Assembly: GCF_006363815.1 (NCBI RefSeq)
Contig: NZ_RRYT01000004.1
Span: 62,001-126,000 of the forward strand
DNA: 64,000 bases
Source of the DNA: Thermomonospora catenispora
GTDB lineage: Bacteria; Actinomycetota; Actinomycetes; Streptosporangiales; Streptosporangiaceae
Direction of reading: 5' to 3'
The notes beneath the pieces were generated by a model that searched no databases, had not been told where the DNA came from, and saw only the letters and a list, made by a program, of their open reading frames with translations. The position numbers and the translations under genes are program-made. Shown piece after piece: positions 51,246 through 60,095 of this stretch. The stretch's first letter is position 1. Each line of letters begins with the position of its first letter.

Positions 51246-51995
51246 GTGGTGAAGCGTACAACCATCGAGTGGACTGAAGTGACCTGGAACCCCACAACCG
51301 GCTGCGACCGCATCTCGGCAGGATGTGACAACTGCTATGCCTTGACGCTGGCTAAACGCCTTAAGGCAATGGGGTCGGATAAGTACAAAAATGATGGTGA
51401 TCCCAGGACGTCGGGGCCGGGTTTTGGGCTGACTATTCATGCCGATGTTTTGGGTCAGCCTTACAGTTGGCGCACGCCTCGGCTGGTGTTCGTCAACTCG
51501 ATGAGTGACCTGTTCCATGCTCGCGTGCCGCTAGACTTCATCCGCCAGGTATTTGAAGTCATTGCCGACACTCCACAACACACCTACCAGATACTCACCA
51601 AGCGGTCCACGCGGTTGCGGAAGATTGCTGATCGACTCACTTGGCCGGAGAACCTATGGATGGGAGTTTCAGTAGAGAATGCCCAAGCATTGTTCCGTGT
51701 CGATGATCTGCGGGAAGTTCCCGCTCGTGTTCGATTCCTCTCATGTGAGCCACTGCTAGGTCCGTTGGGCGACCTTGATTTGACAGGAATAGGATGGGTC
51801 ATAGCCGGAGGTGAATCTGGTCCAGGCCATCGCCCACTAGACCCTCAGTGGGTTCTCGATATCCGAGACAAATGTGTACGCTCTGGCGTGCCGTTCTTCT
51901 TCAAGCAGTGGGGTGGGCGTACTCCTAAGGAAGGCGGCCGAGAGCTAGAAGGCAAGCTCTGGAGCCAGATGCCGGAAGTGATCGAGGTCCGCTAG
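51246..51995 (+). CDS. DUF5131 (phage Gp37/Gp68-like) three-Cys-motif protein
   Basis: 249 aa, GTG at 51246 with GGGAGG nine bases upstream. N-terminal TIEWTEVTWNPTTGC, then a three-cysteine motif C-x7-C-x2-C (TGCDRISAGCDNCYA, residues about 17-30), VFVNSMSDLFH, YQILTKRSTRL, LWMGVSVEN, FLSCEPLLGPL and WVIAGGESG: all hallmarks of the Gp37/Gp68 (DUF5131) family, which is radical-SAM-like in its Cys motif and found in phages and islands. Codon use has much more A/T than the flanking genes. Tail-to-tail with the TcmP gene, whose product is the known partner of this family. Biochemical function not known to me. Confidence 0.9.
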   Translation: MVKRTTIEWTEVTWNPTTGCDRISAGCDNCYALTLAKRLKAMGSDKYKNDGDPRTSGPGFGLTIHADVLGQPYSWRTPRLVFVNSMSDLFHARVPLDFIRQVFEVIADTPQHTYQILTKRSTRLRKIADRLTWPENLWMGVSVENAQALFRVDDLREVPARVRFLSCEPLLGPLGDLDLTGIGWVIAGGESGPGHRPLDPQWVLDIRDKCVRSGVPFFFKQWGGRTPKEGGRELEGKLWSQMPEVIEVR

Positions 51996-53162
51996 CTAAT
52001 AAGGGAGCCCGATTACTTGCTCCCGGAGTCGAGGGGCATCCTTTATTACGGCAAGCTCGTTGTTCTTCTTAAGTTCTCGCAGGACGCGATAAACAGTCGA
52101 CTCAGTCGCTGTGCCGTAGGCGTCACCGAAGATCTCGGCGGTCTTCGTTACAACTTTGAACGAGCCGAGTTCTTGAAGTAGGCGCTTTATGTTCTCTGTG
52201 ACGATCTTCTGTGCTTGGCGTTCCTGGTTCCTAATGATCGACTTAAAAGCTTCTTCCAGTGGAAACAAGACGTTGTCAGTCACGGGATCGTCTTCCAGGC
52301 GCCCCAGATGTTGTAGCCACTTCACCTTCGCCTTTCCGATTGCATCTCCGAAAACCCAAAGTCCGTAAGGGCTGCGAGTGAAGAAGACCATGTGGTAAAT
52401 CGGCTGATGGTGCAAACGCTTACGTACAGGCGCCAAGGCGCTGTACATACCCGTTGCTTCTGCCAGCCGACGGGCATACTCAGTGACGATGGCATCGGCG
52501 ACCTCTTGGAAGCTCTGAGTGGTTGAGGAGCGTCTCACCTCGATTGCTAGGTCCCGCCACCAGGTGCCACCGCAGGTCTGGTCCATCACCCTTTGTCCCG
52601 TGTGGCCTTTCTCCAAGGCTCCAGCGACACGGCGCGACAGATCGGCGCTGAAATTCAGCAGTAGCTCGGTCTGCGGTCGTTCATGCCTGCGAGGTCCGCT
52701 AAGTACGGCTACCAGCTGTTCGAAGGGTAGAACTGCGCCACATGGATCCAAGAATAGAAATAGCGGAATCTGATCAGCGGCTCTGACCACCATATTCAGG
52801 TGATCTTGGACTGAGCCGTGCAGGGCATGGGCATCCAATCCTCGCGCAGTGTACTCCCTTACTACCCTTTGAAGGGATCGGAAGTGCTCAGGGTTTTTCT
52901 CTACAAAGAATGAGGTAACTCGCCGCGTTGCAGCCAGATCGAACGCTGCCTTCAGGATGAATTCCGCTGACCCTTCTCGGCCGTCCGGATAGCGACCACG
53001 TCCGGCAAAACCATCGAGGATGGCCACCTGATTTCCCTTTGACGTCTTGCCGAGCATCGATATGAATCGCTTGATGTACTGTCGCAAGATTTCATGTTTG
53101 AACACTGACTGCGCATGCTGATCATGATTGTCCAGTAGCCCTCCCGACGTACCTGTCGACAT
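51996..53162 (-). CDS. tcmP: TcmP, three-Cys-motif partner protein
   Basis: 388 aa from ATG 53162 (GGAGG five bases upstream). The N-terminal half carries the TcmP core: HEILRQYIKRFISMLG, VAILDGFAGRGRY, FFVEKNPEH, PLFLFLDPCG; the glycine-rich LDGFAGRGRY plus ENP suggest a Rossmann/methyltransferase-like fold. The C-terminus has a winged-helix-like segment (FGDAYGTATESTVYRVLREL). TcmP genes are regularly next to DUF5131 genes, as here. The two stop codons abut (TAG then CTA on the plus strand), leaving no spacer, so the transcripts overlap at their 3' ends. Low-GC composition supports joint horizontal gain. A role in phage or element conflict is a guess. Confidence 0.85.
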   Translation of the reverse strand: MSTGTSGGLLDNHDQHAQSVFKHEILRQYIKRFISMLGKTSKGNQVAILDGFAGRGRYPDGREGSAEFILKAAFDLAATRRVTSFFVEKNPEHFRSLQRVVREYTARGLDAHALHGSVQDHLNMVVRAADQIPLFLFLDPCGAVLPFEQLVAVLSGPRRHERPQTELLLNFSADLSRRVAGALEKGHTGQRVMDQTCGGTWWRDLAIEVRRSSTTQSFQEVADAIVTEYARRLAEATGMYSALAPVRKRLHHQPIYHMVFFTRSPYGLWVFGDAIGKAKVKWLQHLGRLEDDPVTDNVLFPLEEAFKSIIRNQERQAQKIVTENIKRLLQELGSFKVVTKTAEIFGDAYGTATESTVYRVLRELKKNNELAVIKDAPRLREQVIGLPY

Positions 53163-53501
53163 CCGCACCTCCACAAGTCCCAGACCCCCATTGGGATTTA
53201 CGACGCACTGTTGCCGACAGTCAACCATCTCAGAATACGGTCAAGCCAGTATTGGTATATTTGACTGTCGGTTCTGGTAATAGCTGACTTGCTGAGCGGG
53301 AAGGTCGTCTAGATCTGGCGGCTCAGCTGTCCTAGCGGAGGTGAGACGGTGTCTCTTAATTGAAAGAGTGGTCAGAGTGTCGCTTGTGTTTGCATGCGAG
53401 CCGTTCAAGATTTGATCGTGTAGGTCGCAGGCTGGCTAACAGTCAGGTAGCTCAATCGTGAAACAGCAAAACTTTTGCTTGTTGCACGGCGCTCAGGAGT
53501 C
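53163..53501. other. Divergent control region of tcmP and the XRE/TPR gene
   Basis: 339 bp, AT-rich in its left part. The dyad AGCAAAA-C-TTTTGCT (53465-53479, perfect arms of seven) lies 22 bp upstream of the XRE start and is a likely site for that regulator. No gene is seen. Confidence 0.5.
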
Positions 53502-54782
53502 ATGATTTGTAGGGCCGAGGATCTGAGAGTGGTCGCTGCTGGATGGGCAGCATCTCTTCGGTCTGTGCGGCTAGAGCTAAGTACTGGCCAGCCGATCACG
53601 CTAGCTGACGCTCGGACCTGTGCGTTCGAGGCCTATGTCAAGCAGTGGGAGTCAGGTAAGGAAAATGTGTCCGGTCCGCGATATCGGGCTGCCTATGCCG
53701 AGGTATTCGGCGTTTCCGAAGATGAGCTGTTCAATGGCGGGATGTTGCCGAGTACCGTGAAGGACGGCGTCGATCCCGAGGATGCGGGGGACGACATGAG
53801 ACGGCGTGCCGCTTTGCACCTGCTGGCCGCGCTCGGAGCCGGGGCCGCGATCCCGCCCGGCGTCCTCGAGGAAGTCCTCGGCGGGGTCGAAGACGCATTG
53901 GGCAATCCCCTGGATGTGGACGAGTGGGACCGCACCGTTCATGAGTACGGCCAGTTGCTCATGGTTCGTCCCGCCGGTGCTCTGATCAAGGACCTGACCG
54001 CCGATCTCGTGTCCGTCGGTGAGCTGCTCAAACGGAAGATGGCCGAGTCCGAGCGGCGGCGGATGCTGCGGGTGAGCGCCGGTCTGTCGGCGTGCCTGGC
54101 GATCGATCTGGGCGATGTGGGTGAGGTGCGTGCCGCACGTACCACCTGGGCCACCGCCAAGCGCGCGGCCGACGCCTCCGGGGACACAGCCCTGCGTGCG
54201 TGGGTACGCGGTCGGGCCGCCGAGGATGCGTGCTGGATAGGCCGTCCGGCGAGTGTCATTGACAGCCTGACGTCCGAAGCCGTCGCGATCGCGGGCGGAG
54301 CACCGTCCGCCGGTCTGGCCCGCGCGTATGCCGCACGTACCTATGCTGCGGTCGCTCGAGGTGACGTCGCCCAGGCTCGCAGCTCTCTGGCTGAGACTGA
54401 ACGCGTGTTCGAAGCACTTCTCGGTCAGGATGGGCAGTCGGTGTTCGCCTTCCGGGAGACCCAGATGCGCTGGGCCGAGTCTTACGTGCACACCCTCGTA
54501 GGAGACAACCGCTCCCGGGAGACAGTGGCACGGGCCTTGGACCTCTATCCGCCTGCAGCGCACGGTCCTCGCTCGAACCTGGCGCTCATGGACGCGATCG
54601 CGCTCATCCGGGAACGGGAGATCGACGCCGGCCTGCAACGTGCCCTCACCACCCTGGAAGATCACCGGGACGCCACGACTGCCGGCAGAGCGGTACTGGT
54701 GGGGCACATCCTGCAGGCATTGCCACCCACGGCCCGCCAGCTGCCCGCCGCTCGCGAGCTGCGGGCGTTGACGTCCGCATGA
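53502..54782 (+). CDS. XRE-family regulator with TPR-like C-terminal region
   Basis: 426 aa from ATG 53502 (AGGAG close upstream); GTG 53529, with better-placed GAGG, is an alternative. A short helix-turn-helix N-terminus (AGWAASLRSVRLEL, CAFEAYVKQWESGKENVSG, VFGVSEDELF) is followed by about 300 residues of helical TPR-like repeats (WDRTVHEYGQLLMVRPAGAL, LARAYAARTYAAVARGDVAQ, ALDLYPPAAHG). This architecture is common in Actinomadura/Streptomyces, usually beside a NUDIX gene, as here. A broken paralogue lies 2.8 kb upstream. Regulated targets unknown; adjacent dyad at 53465-53479 suggests autoregulation. Confidence 0.85.
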   Translation: MICRAEDLRVVAAGWAASLRSVRLELSTGQPITLADARTCAFEAYVKQWESGKENVSGPRYRAAYAEVFGVSEDELFNGGMLPSTVKDGVDPEDAGDDMRRRAALHLLAALGAGAAIPPGVLEEVLGGVEDALGNPLDVDEWDRTVHEYGQLLMVRPAGALIKDLTADLVSVGELLKRKMAESERRRMLRVSAGLSACLAIDLGDVGEVRAARTTWATAKRAADASGDTALRAWVRGRAAEDACWIGRPASVIDSLTSEAVAIAGGAPSAGLARAYAARTYAAVARGDVAQARSSLAETERVFEALLGQDGQSVFAFRETQMRWAESYVHTLVGDNRSRETVARALDLYPPAAHGPRSNLALMDAIALIREREIDAGLQRALTTLEDHRDATTAGRAVLVGHILQALPPTARQLPAARELRALTSA

Positions 54783-54822
54783 CCGTTGGACGGCGACGGG
54801 CAAGTGGGCAGGCGACGGGTAC

Positions 54823-55304
54823 GTGGGCAAGAAGACGAGTCGGGCCGACCACTGGAAGGACCCGCACGCTCCGGAACCGACCCCGTGAACCGTCCGCGAG
54901 CGCGCTGGTGCGTGAGCGGCCGGGCGGGTGCTGTTGCTTCAGCGCGCCGACAACGGGCTGTGGACCATCCCCACGGGCGGGCTGAAGAAGGACGAGACCA
55001 TCCGCGGGTGCGCCGTCCGCGAGTGCCGGGAGGAAACCGGCATCGAGATCACGGACCTGGGCGGAGTGTTCACCACCCCCGACCATGTGATCGAGTGCAT
55101 CAAGGGCGGCAAGGTCACCGAGGTCCGCCGGCCGGTGAGCATCTCCTGCACGCCCGCTCGAACGGCGGGCGGCTCACCGTCACCGACGAGGCCGCCGCCG
55201 TGCGCTGGGTCGCTCCGGAAGACCTTGCCGAATACGACACCCATCCGGCGTTGCGCCGCCGCATCGACCACGGCCTGACCAGCACCGTTCCGCACGTCGG
55301 CTGA
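54823..55304 (+). pseudogene. NUDIX hydrolase pseudogene (multiple frameshifts)
   Basis: The reading begins in one frame (GKKTSRADHWKDPHAPEPTP, stop at about 54886), continues in a second (PSASALVRERPGG), then a third with the intact NUDIX box (GGLKKDETIRGCAVRECREE, then TGIEI) and shifts again near 55145 to LHARSNGGRLTVTDEAAAVR and VAPEDLAEYDTHPALRRRID. When joined these give one full NUDIX protein of about 155 residues of the type that accompanies XRE/TPR regulators. At least three indels make function unlikely. Confidence 0.85.
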
Positions 55305-55578
55305 TCGCCTGGATGGGAACGGCGGGGTCTGCCGGAGGAGATGTCGGCGCCGGTGGTCGAGTAGGAAGGCGGATTGAGAGGCGGCCGGCGGGCCGCATGG
55401 CGCCCGCTGCGAAGATCCAGATGGTGCCGGCCGTTCCGGCGGATGGATGAGACTGCGAGTCCCTCAGTGCTTGAGCATCATTCGGCGGATCAGGAGCTTC
55501 ACCGCTCCAGGGTCAGGAGCGACCGTGCCGCAGGCAGCCGATGATCGGCACGGTCGGGTCTGCGCAGCTCGGCGGCGT

Positions 55579-55914
55579 CTATGCCAGGCTTTCGCTGCCG
55601 CTCACAAAGGACAGGGCGATTTCGATTGCGTTGCGAAGATGGTGGCGCGCATCCCCTGCGTCAGCTTTTTCGATCAGGATTGAGAGGAAGTCGGAGTCTG
55701 GATAGCCTCTGACGTTTTCGTCGTTCACCGCCCACACCTGAGACCAGATGGCGATCATCATCTCGTTGCAGGCCCGAGCCTCTCGCTGCCCATTCAGGGG
55801 ATCGCCGGTGAACGTGTCACGTGCAGAGATTCCAAGGTGATGCCCCAGGGCTATCAGGAACGTCTCTTTGGAGTCCGAATTCAGGGCCTCTAGAAACTTG
55901 GTTCGGATGTTCAT
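55579..55914 (-). CDS. Small cytosolic protein of unknown function
   Basis: 111 aa, ATG at 55914. Sequence MNIRTKFLEALNSDSKETFL continuing to ALGHHLGISARDTF, with NEMMIAIWSQVWAV and FLSILIEKADAGDARHHL later, indicates an all-helical protein with no signal peptide. Its GC content is lower than the chromosome average. I recall similar short actinomycete proteins beginning with a comparable N-terminus but cannot attach a family or role. Flanks are pseudogenes on both sides, so it may be part of an acquired or decaying accessory region. Confidence 0.65.
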   Translation of the reverse strand: MNIRTKFLEALNSDSKETFLIALGHHLGISARDTFTGDPLNGQREARACNEMMIAIWSQVWAVNDENVRGYPDSDFLSILIEKADAGDARHHLRNAIEIALSFVSGSESLA

Positions 55915-56205
55915 TGTCCCTATTCGTCAAGCTCGGGTCTTGCGGAAGGGGCGGCCTCGGTGATGCGGTCGGCACGGTAGGAGCGGCAGCCCGGCCGTCG
56001 CAGGTCGGCACTTCGTTTCAGGAGCCGCTCGAATCTCAGACGGGGCACCGATACGACCAGGGCTCACGGTGATGCGCTGCAGGGAGCACCGCCGAGGCCG
56101 AAAATGGCTCGTGGCGTCGGCGTTCCTGGGGCCACGGCAGGTCACAAGGGCAGCGGGGCGCAGGCGACCGCCCCGGCCCGGCGGAGCGATGTCACCGGAG
56201 CCGCG

Positions 56206-57530
56206 TCACAGTCGCCACAATTGTACGGCTCCGTGCCGGTCGCCGGCGGCCAAGGTCTCGCCGTCCTGACTGAACGCCACCGATATGACGCTGGCGTCAT
56301 GTCTGACAAAGAGTATGCCGATCGGCTTGCGGGTGGCCATCTCCCAGAGCTGTATCGTGCCACTCTTATCGGCAGTGGCCAGGATTTTGCCGTCTCGGCT
56401 GAACGCCAGCATACAGACGTCATCGATGAGTTCGGCGAGGGGCGTGCCGCTCTGCTTGTGGGAGGTCACATCCCACAACCGCACGGTATTGTCCGCGCTG
56501 CCGGTGGCCAGGATCTCGCCGTCCGGGCTGAAGGACATCGCCATGAAGATTTCGGAGTGATCCGACCTTTCGGAGGGAGGCGGCGTGAAGGGATGACCGA
56601 TCGGTCCATGGGCGGCCGTATCCCACAATTGCAGGGTGCCGTCCCAACTGCTGGAGGCCAAGATCCTGACGTCCGGGCTGAACGCCACCGCACTGACGGC
56701 TCCGGTGTGCGTGACGAAAGATGGGCCGAGAGGAGTGGGGTGGACTGTTGTGGTCCCGAGCCTGGCATCGGACGCGGGAAGGGCATAGCAGGAGAGCGGG
56801 AGGACGAGGGCGAGACCGGTGGCGCCCGCTCCCATCAGCACCCGCCGGCGGGTCAGGCGGCGCTGCAGCGCGGTGCCGGTGAGGGCGGATGTTCCAGGTG
56901 CTGGTTGTCGCCTCTCGTGTCCATGAGCGCCGGATGCAGGGGCGATCAGGCCGGTTTCGATGGCCTGCCGCATCGCCGCCACGCTCGGGGGACGCCGCCG
57001 AGGGTCCTTGGCCAGCGCGGTCGTCACGACCTCGTCCCAAAAGACGCCGCCTGCGGGTTCACCCGGGAGGGAGGGAGCGGGGTCTCGTGCAGGTGCCGAG
57101 AGGGCACCTCGGCGGGCGAGTCCCCGGTGAACGGCGGGCGGCCGGTGAGCATCTCATACAGCACGCACCCGAGCGAGTACAGGTCGAAGCGGGCGTCGGC
57201 GGGTCTGCCGTCGGCCTGCTCGGGCGACATGTAGGCCGGGGCGCCGAGCTGCGTTCCGGAGGCGGCGAGGCGGCCGGCGCTCTCCGAGACCAGCGCGGCG
57301 ATCCCGAAGTCCATCACCTTCACCCGCACCTGCTCGCCGCTGCGGTGGAGCATGATGTCGGCGGGCTTGATGACACCGTGCGCCACCCCTGTCGGTGGCC
57401 GTGGGCCAAGGCGTCCAAGACCGCCACCGCGACCTGCCCTGTCTCGTCCTGGGTGAGCAGCCCCTGCCGCCACCACACCGCCGGCCCGGCCGACCGATCC
57501 TCGAGCAGGTGAAGAGCTCTGTGCAGCCCT
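56206..57530 (-). pseudogene. Broken Ser/Thr protein kinase-WD40 fusion gene
   Basis: From right to left on the minus strand: a fragment with LHRALHLLEDRSAGPAV and VAVAVLDALAHGHRQG, a frame change near 57385, then the kinase C-lobe (GVIKPADIML, KVMDFGIAALV, GAPAYMSPEQADGRPADARF, DLYSLGCVLYEMLTGRPPFT), a further frame change near 57040, and a membrane-linked C-terminal part with four WD40 repeats (AVAFSPDVRILASSSWDGTL, LATGSADNTVRLWD, LATADKSGTIQLW, VSVAFSQDGETLAAGD). The HRD motif is HGV, so the catalytic Asp is gone, and the N-lobe with its P-loop and lysine is absent. A non-functional relic. Confidence 0.85.
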
Positions 57531-57669
57531 TCGAGGACCCTTATCGGGCCTGCGGAGCGCGCAGTGGAGCGCGCTGCTCGCCGGAGGCGGGTGTGCCGGG
57601 CGGGGGCGCAGGGGCCGGTCTCCTCCGAGCGTCCCCGGGCCGTGAAGGTGAGCCCGCTCTTGATTCGGA

Positions 57670-58560
57670 TTACGGCTTCCTGAGCAGGCCGCCGTACTCG
57701 AAGCGGTCCTTGCGGAGCTTGGAGGCCCCCTCGTAGGGCTTCAGCTCCTCGGGGACGGGCGCCAGCGGCGGCTGGTCGGGGTCGGGACGCCAGTTGTTGA
57801 TGTCGACCAGGCCCGGCTCGACCGGCTCCAGCCCGTGCCCCAGCAGCAGAGCGTCGACCTCCTCGGGGCTGCGGGTCTGCCAGGGCACGCCGCCGGCGTT
57901 GGCGATCGCGTCCAGCTCGGCGCGCCGCTCGGGGGAATCGGTGCTCACCACCTGGGTGAAGGCCAGATAGCTGCCGGAGACCGCCCGGTCGATGTAGGTG
58001 TACAGGACGCGGTGGGGGTCGTCCTCGTCCTTGATGTGGTGGCCCACCGACAGGTACAGCACGGCCAGCGGCTCATCGAAGTCGATCAGGCGCTTGGTGT
58101 CGGGGTGCTCCAGGACGGCCTCGGGATCCCGCATGTCGGCGGTGATGACCACGGTGGAGCCGTCGCCGGCCAGCAGGGCGCGGGCATGGGCCAGCACGAT
58201 CGGGTCGATGTCCACGTACAGCACCCGGGCGTCGGGGGCGAACTTCTGGGCGACCTGGTGGACGTTGTTCTCGGTGGGCAGGCCGCAGCCCAGGTCGATG
58301 AACTGGCGGATGCCGGCCTCGGCCGCCAGGTAGCGCACCACCCGGTACAAAAACAGCCGGTTCTCCCGCGCGGCGTCGACGATCTCGGGGCTGTAGTGGA
58401 TGTTCTGCAGCGCGAACTGCCGGTCCACCTCGAAGTTGTCCTTGCCGCCCAGAGCCCAGTTGTACATCCGGGCCGAGGTCGGCTTGTCCGTGGGGATCTC
58501 GGTCGGGACGGTGCGCTCAGCGTCCAAGGTCTGCTCCCATGCTCCACGGGGATCCTGCAC
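57670..58560 (-). CDS. SAM-dependent methyltransferase of the DUF574 (Methyltransf_19) family
   Basis: 296 aa, GTG start. TDKPTSARMYNWALGGKDNF (residues 24-43) is the family's N-terminal signature; the SAM-binding glycine loop is FIDLGCGLPTENNVH (about 87-101), followed by VLYVDIDPIVLAHARALL and TADMRDPEAVL. C-terminal LVDINNWRPD is also typical. The family is greatly expanded in mycelial actinomycetes; substrates mostly unknown. It is intact although flanked by a kinase pseudogene downstream and a WD40 remnant upstream. No operon partner. Confidence 0.93.
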   Translation of the reverse strand: MQDPRGAWEQTLDAERTVPTEIPTDKPTSARMYNWALGGKDNFEVDRQFALQNIHYSPEIVDAARENRLFLYRVVRYLAAEAGIRQFIDLGCGLPTENNVHQVAQKFAPDARVLYVDIDPIVLAHARALLAGDGSTVVITADMRDPEAVLEHPDTKRLIDFDEPLAVLYLSVGHHIKDEDDPHRVLYTYIDRAVSGSYLAFTQVVSTDSPERRAELDAIANAGGVPWQTRSPEEVDALLLGHGLEPVEPGLVDINNWRPDPDQPPLAPVPEELKPYEGASKLRKDRFEYGGLLRKP

Positions 58561-58861
58561 CGGGATCTCGGAATGATCAGACTATCGACACGAACCGGCA
58601 CCGTGGGTGGTTTTCTTTCGCGTTTCGGACACCATCGGTGGGCAAGTCACCCCGTCCCGAAGGACGAAGGGGCGGCCTCCACGCCGCGGGACGCTCCGAG
58701 GCCGGCCCGGGCGGCACGAGAGCGGCGGCGGCCGTGGGCGGCTTGTTCGGAGGCGCCGATCCGATCGTCCGGGACTGCGGCAGGGGCGTCGCCGGCCGGT
58801 CCCCCCGGCCTGCCGCGGGGAATCGCCGGTGTCTCGTCGCCTCCGGACCCCTGGGCCGAGT

Positions 58862-58979
58862 TCAGGCTTCCGTCTGCCACAGCTTCACGGCCTTGTCCCG
58901 GCTCACGGTGGCGAGGGCGGTGCCGTCCGGACTGAATGCCGCCGAGATCACCCGGTGCCGGTGTCCCTCGAGGCGGAGC
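58862..58979 (-). pseudogene. Orphan final WD40 blade (gene remnant)
   Basis: The minus strand reads LRLEGHRHRVISAAFSPDGT and then ALATVSRDKAVKLWQTEA followed by TGA (58862-58864): one complete WD40 repeat with a natural stop. No start or upstream frame belongs to it; reading backwards, the homology ends within about 40 codons. It is the end of a lost WD40 protein. The rest of the 577-bp gap 58561-59137 holds no gene. Confidence 0.75.
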
Positions 58980-59137
58980 GGAGCAGGAGCGAGCCGTAGT
59001 CGACGCCGCCGGCGCGGCGGAGTGCCTCGGACGGGAGCGGAAGGGCGGGGGAGGACCCGTGGGAACCACCCGTGCCGGACGCGGTTGAAGGAGCCGGCGA
59101 TGGGGCCGACGGGTTGGTCGTCGAGCCGCCGCGGTGG

Positions 59138-59962
59138 TCACCGCGGCGGCTCCTCCAGGACGCCCCGGGCGCGCAGGTGGTCGATGAGCAGGCGGCCGAC
59201 GTGGCGGATGTGGGCGGACATGGCGGCGCGGGCGGCCTCGGCGTCGCGGGCGCGCAGGGCGGCCAGGACGGGCGCGTGGTCGCGGGCCGAGGCCTCGGTC
59301 CAGCCCTCGACGGTGCCGAAGAACCGCAGCGGCACATAGTGGACGGTCGACGTCAGCAGCGCGGTCAGCCGGTGCGAGCCGGAGGAGCGGTTGATCGTCC
59401 GGTGGATCTCGTGGTTGAGCCGGTCGACCAGTTCGGTGTCGCCGTCGCGGGCGGCCCGCTCCAGGCGGGCCTGGAGGTCCTCCAGCCGGTCGAGGTCCTC
59501 CTCCCGCAGCGCGGCGGCGGCGCGGGCGGCCAGCTCGCCGGCGAGGTGGGCCTGCACGTCGAACAGGTCGGCGACGTCGCGTTCGGTCAGCGGCAGCACC
59601 CGGAAGCCGCGGCGGGGCTCCCAGCGCACCGCGCCCTCGCTGTGCAGGATCATCAGCGCCTCCCGCACCGGGGTGGCGCTGACGCCCAGCTCGGCGGCCA
59701 GATGCTCGGTGCGGATGTAGGCGGGGGCGCGCAGCTCGCCGATCATGATGGCCTCGCGCACGTGCCCGGCGACCTGCTCGCTGAGCTGCCGGCCGTCCAC
59801 GGCGGGGCGGCGCCGCGTCCCCACCGTCCCGGCGGCGGCCCGGGCGCCGTGCGGTCGCGGAGCGGCCTGCTCTCGGCCCGCCCTCGGCCCGGTCGGGCCG
59901 GACGGGGGAGGGGGTCCGCCGGAGTCTGTTGGCCTTGTGCCGGGCACCGTCCGTCCTCTCAC
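59138..59962 (-). CDS. GntR/FadR-type regulator with FCD domain
   Basis: Up to 274 aa (GTG 59962); GTG codons at residues 46 and 54 are plausible later starts since the first 50 residues are Pro/Arg-rich. Winged helix-turn-helix at about 58-125 (AGHVREAIMIGELRAPAYIR, LAAELGVSATPVREALMILH, RRGFRVLPLTERDV), then the all-helical FCD effector domain with metal-binding histidines expected in HEIHRTINRSSGSHRL and MSAHIRHV. It is divergent from the CoA-transferase operon and is likely its repressor, sensing an acyl-CoA or organic acid. Confidence 0.9.
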   Translation of the reverse strand: MRGRTVPGTRPTDSGGPPPPSGPTGPRAGREQAAPRPHGARAAAGTVGTRRRPAVDGRQLSEQVAGHVREAIMIGELRAPAYIRTEHLAAELGVSATPVREALMILHSEGAVRWEPRRGFRVLPLTERDVADLFDVQAHLAGELAARAAAALREEDLDRLEDLQARLERAARDGDTELVDRLNHEIHRTINRSSGSHRLTALLTSTVHYVPLRFFGTVEGWTEASARDHAPVLAALRARDAEAARAAMSAHIRHVGRLLIDHLRARGVLEEPPR

Positions 59963-60095
59963 CGACGCTTCGTCGATTCTGGACCGGCCGAGTCGCCGGT
60001 GAGCCCTGGAAAACGTGTGAATATTCTATAGAATCCAGAATTCTTCGAGGCGGTCCCACGCCTCGGAACCGCTCCGGACCTGGGGAGGGACGCCA

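Noticed and set aside
55305-55578. Small gene between the NUDIX pseudogene and the 111-residue protein
   Set aside because: Only short frames without ribosome sites; composition gives no support.
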